Shown here in pieces: positions 38,601-39,997 of a stretch of 39,997 bases of DNA (positions within the stretch are counted from its first letter, which is position 1; each line of letters begins with the position of its first letter). This DNA is from JAFGPL01 sp046485045 (GTDB taxonomy: Bacteria > Bacteroidota > Bacteroidia > Bacteroidales > UBA10428). The DNA lies in contig JAWOHT010000029.1 of assembly GCA_046485045.1 (NCBI GenBank), positions 1 to 39,997 of the forward strand, in the 5' to 3' direction. The position numbers were made by a program, and so were the translations under genes. The notes below the pieces were generated by a model that saw only the letters and a list, made by a program, of their open reading frames with translations, made no database searches and was not told the DNA's origin.

Positions 38601-39997
38601 AGCGGTTGGTTGTACCTTCAGTGCCTATTGATGCCACAAGGGTGAACGAATCAGGGCCGCAATTCGACAAGTCGGGCGAAACCGGATTCCCGGGGATAGT
38701 ATGAATGGTAACATCTACCCTTCGTCTTGGGCTTTCGCATTGTGTTACGGCATCGTATGTTGTTAACCAGTAGGTTTCATTGGCGCTTAATACCGGCGTA
38801 GTATAGTTTAATGATGAAGCAAGGAGATTACCGCCTGATGAAGCATCATACCACCTGTTTTCAGTTCCGTTAGAACCCAATAAAGAGGTAAGAGTCACAG
38901 CTCCCTGGCCGCAGTTCTCTTGATTAGACGCCTGCGGAACACCCGGTTGAGGTTTGAACAAAACGGCCACCGTATCGAATGAAGGAGGGCATGAACCGCT
39001 TGAGATTTTATATTCAAAAAGATACAAGCCTTCATCTCCGGCGCTGATTCGCGCCAAAACCGAAGGTGAGCCGGAATTCGGCAAAAAGGTAACATTTCCC
39101 GGGCCACTGATTTTCGACCAGGTTACCTGTCCGATACCCGGGTTATTGCCCGCGAGTATTGCCGACACCCCGCATACGGTGTCATCATTACCGGCATTGG
39201 CAGGTGGAACCGGTTTGCCAAAATCAACAGTAATAGTATCTGAAGTTATGCAACTGGCATTGGTAATAGTCCACGCGAAACGATATAAACCTTCGTTACC
39301 GGGGAGTATCTGCACCGAGGCATTGTGGTCGCTTGTGGAGGGTATAAATGAGGGAATGGCAGCAACCGGCTTCTCTGCCACACTCCATACTCCGCTACCC
39401 ACTGATGCAGTGTTAGCGCCCAATGGAGAAGATGTGGAGTTGCACAAAAACTGGTCCATACCGGCATTTGCTGCTGCCGGCATCTCATCGCGAATGATTG
39501 TCAGCTGGTCTGATGAACCGCTGCAGATACCAAACCGGCTGGATATCGTCCATTGAAAGCTATTTGTGCCATATGCCAGATTTGTTACGGTGGAATTGAA
39601 CAATGAAGGCACGGAAATAGTTGATCCGCCCGAGAGCAAAGTCCACAAACCTGAACCGCCATCAGTCGGTTCATTGCCGGTAAGTGCTAACGAGCTGGCA
39701 CTACATATCCTCAGGTCGGGCCCTGCGTTGGCCGGTTGCGGGGTAACATCGCGCAGAATTCTTATGGTATCATAAGTAGTAATGCAGGAGCTGAACCTGC
39801 TCTCTATAGTCCAGACAAGGATATTCTCGCCTCCCGAAATATTTGAAAGAGAAGCATGTGCATTGTGAATGTCAGAGAAGTCAGTTCCTCCGGCAATAAC
39901 ACTCCATGTGCCTGTGCCATTATTTGTCGGATTGTTTCCGTTGAGCAGTGTGGAAGAGTTGTCACAGAAGCTCTGATCAGGCCCTGCATTGGCAGGT
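35656..39997 (-). CDS. Giant PKD/Ig-like surface protein with CHU_C (T9SS type B) C-terminus, partial
   Basis: At least 1446 residues; the frame is open to the window edge, so the N-terminus is outside. Order seen: four repeats of 87-90 residues starting NAG(P/M/N)D (about 38945-39996); four tandem Ig_7-like repeats of exactly 84 residues (37933-38940); a mixed Ig-like/SprB-like region; about five PKD domains, shown by YQWDFGDGGSS, YDWDYGDGNH, YKWYFGDKTM, FLWEFGDGAI and YHWDFGDGST; and a final CHU_C domain (FPNAFRPASP, 'YHLIIYNRWGEKIFVS', 'GWDGYVNGKLAKQDVYVWKV'). No catalytic motif is visible. The CHU_C end marks type B secretion by the T9SS and anchoring or release at the cell surface. Function is likely adhesion or gliding, with the PorP/SprF-like gene downstream as partner. 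Confidence 0.93.
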   Translation of the reverse strand, partial: PANAGPDQSFCDNSSTLLNGNNPTNNGTGTWSVIAGGTDFSDIHNAHASLSNISGGENILVWTIESRFSSCITTYDTIRILRDVTPQPANAGPDLRICSASSLALTGNEPTDGGSGLWTLLSGGSTISVPSLFNSTVTNLAYGTNSFQWTISSRFGICSGSSDQLTIIRDEMPAAANAGMDQFLCNSTSSPLGANTASVGSGVWSVAEKPVAAIPSFIPSTSDHNASVQILPGNEGLYRFAWTITNASCITSDTITVDFGKPVPPANAGNDDTVCGVSAILAGNNPGIGQVTWSKISGPGNVTFLPNSGSPSVLARISAGDEGLYLFEYKISSGSCPPSFDTVAVLFKPQPGVPQASNQENCGQGAVTLTSLLGSNGTENRWYDASSGGNLLASSLNYTTPVLSANETYWLTTYDAVTQCESPRRRVDVTIHTIPGNPVSPDLSNCGPDSFTLVASIGTEGTTNRWYDAPIGGNLLSTSKDYNTGIFTNTTTYWLSSYNITTGCEGPRTSVEVTIHPIPDIPDATDKARCGEGEVTLNATPGKNTTQVRWYEQSNGGSILDTSTVITTNYLTSTKSYWVTGFNSATGCESSRKVVRAIIHPIPGFPAVADVQNCGPDTLTLNAAPGTNGTISRWYDSIAGGSLLSQANSFETGFITSTRKYYVSSYNDVTQCESSRSEVLAVILPTPPLNPIQGVGQVGQGQTNVIYSVNYNPGSTYTWTIPPGITMLLENQNFVILEFPNLGLYNISVFETNSIGCPGPVSYKPIQVRDDLMFINLNIISGNVCAGDLVQIAAVPSGGTPSYSFEWTGATGFLSATNISNPVFSSDIPGIYKLYLEVMDINLNRISDSITFIVHPNPYVMVDKTDTVVCAGNDLPINTIIAGGSGVYTDFKWTGQTIPLSDKNIQNPVFNYIIKGFYNLKITATDNNGCKSADSVIIFNDIPKSYFTTDATPQCSPVTFSFFNASEGAVSYQWDFGDGGSSADEHTSHLFANNTSSIEYYNVRLTATSENGCEHISNEYITVYPNPHSVITVNPQMACHPARTVLSATPGGYSYDWDYGDGNHETGGYNTLHTFINETDHDTTYKITLVTTSFFNCYDTSFVDLTVYPSPEASFVATPLSQMYPDRTVFLNNTTEDRKWEYKWYFGDKTMSFEKDPISHNYPGVDEYTISLVVRGEHCSDSISVNIEILPHPPLAQFKPVQPGCVPLTIQFENTSSYSTSFLWEFGDGAISNKPNPEYTYYEPGFYKIKLMATGEGGTDTYSTTNDVWVLPKAFFELAPRYVYVNDQEVHFFNHSDNGSIYHWDFGDGSTSDEYSPKHMYTKEGTYTVTLSVWTKDNCFDLYVMENSVLVNPSGKLIFPNAFRPASPIAENRVFKPAVMDQVDDYHLIIYNRWGEKIFVSDHRDIGWDGYVNGKLAKQDVYVWKVTGNYTNGQSFTEVGDVTLLH
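37933..38940 (-). repeat. Four 252-bp tandem Ig_7-like coding repeats
   Basis: Each unit encodes 84 residues with N/R-C-G near position 9-11, RWYD or RWYE at 29-32, YW or YY near 57, CES or CEG at 68-70 and ends IHxIPG or similar. Units start at 38940, 38688, 38436 and 38184 on the minus strand with no length variation. The second cysteine (68) and C10 could form a disulfide in each domain. Confidence 0.85.

Noticed and set aside
38954..39556. 200-codon plus-strand frame inside the giant gene
   Set aside because: It mirrors the repeat structure of the coding strand; the minus-strand PKD/Ig-like frame is clearly the real one.

Overview
The window is a stretch of chromosome from a member of the Bacteroidota (Bacteroidetes). 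The evidence is a PorP/SprF-family protein beside a giant protein with a CHU_C-type C-terminus (type B cargo of the type IX secretion system, T9SS); a lactonase-like protein with a C-terminal region resembling a type A sorting signal; an SDR-type threonine dehydrogenase next to kbl; a sufBCDSE-DUF59 operon; an Lgt with a large insertion; and promoters of the Bacteroidetes form (TTTG or TTG, about 20 nt, TAnnTTTG). No insertion sequence, phage, integrase, CRISPR array or rRNA was seen. It reads as ordinary chromosome with a few unusual modules. The lineage within the phylum cannot be fixed from this sequence alone.

Layout. 284-5905 (+): a GT4 glycosyltransferase with a ten-G tract near its start, then a membrane-anchored SpoIIE/PP2C phosphatase ending in a receiver domain, a SiaC-family (DUF1987) partner-switch protein and a secreted OmpL47-type repeat protein. 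6248-8398 (+): a two-gene threonine-to-glycine operon. 8476-8608: an 18-bp perfect hairpin and a 28-bp direct repeat between convergent genes. 8744-12014 (-): lgt, a CDF zinc-type exporter, a 59-residue small membrane protein (TTG start), an HMA metal chaperone and gpmA. 12196-14052 (+): an Ig-like lipoprotein. 14170-17400: a HAD phosphatase divergent from mtnA-mtnP-class II aldolase, which resembles the DHAP shunt for methylthioadenosine/5'-deoxyadenosine salvage. 17411-17698: a tRNA(CAU) with promoter and terminator, followed by a decayed half-tRNA joined to a second, almost identical copy of that terminator.

17862-23125 holds mixed single genes: an RDD membrane protein, an SH3-like lipoprotein, an SpmA-SpmB fusion, a flavodoxin, an apparently exported isoaspartyl methyltransferase and thiL. 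23259-28897 (+) is the SUF Fe-S assembly operon. 28963-30666 (-) is a BlaI repressor plus a membrane protein fusing an M56 (BlaR1-like) peptidase to an extracellular M23 peptidase, behind a near-leaderless promoter overlapped by dyad operators. 30798-39997 (-) carries cell-surface and envelope genes: the lactonase-like protein, a DPSL-type ferritin, a Bacteroidetes-type sugar transferase, a PorP/SprF protein and the giant PKD/Ig-like protein, which runs off the right edge.

Most novel candidates: the REC-containing phosphatase/SiaC pair with no kinase nearby, the BlaI-M56-M23 cell-wall sensor, the minimal MTA shunt cluster, the phase-variation-like poly-G tract and the tRNA remnant. All functions are inferred from reading the sequence; no database search was run.
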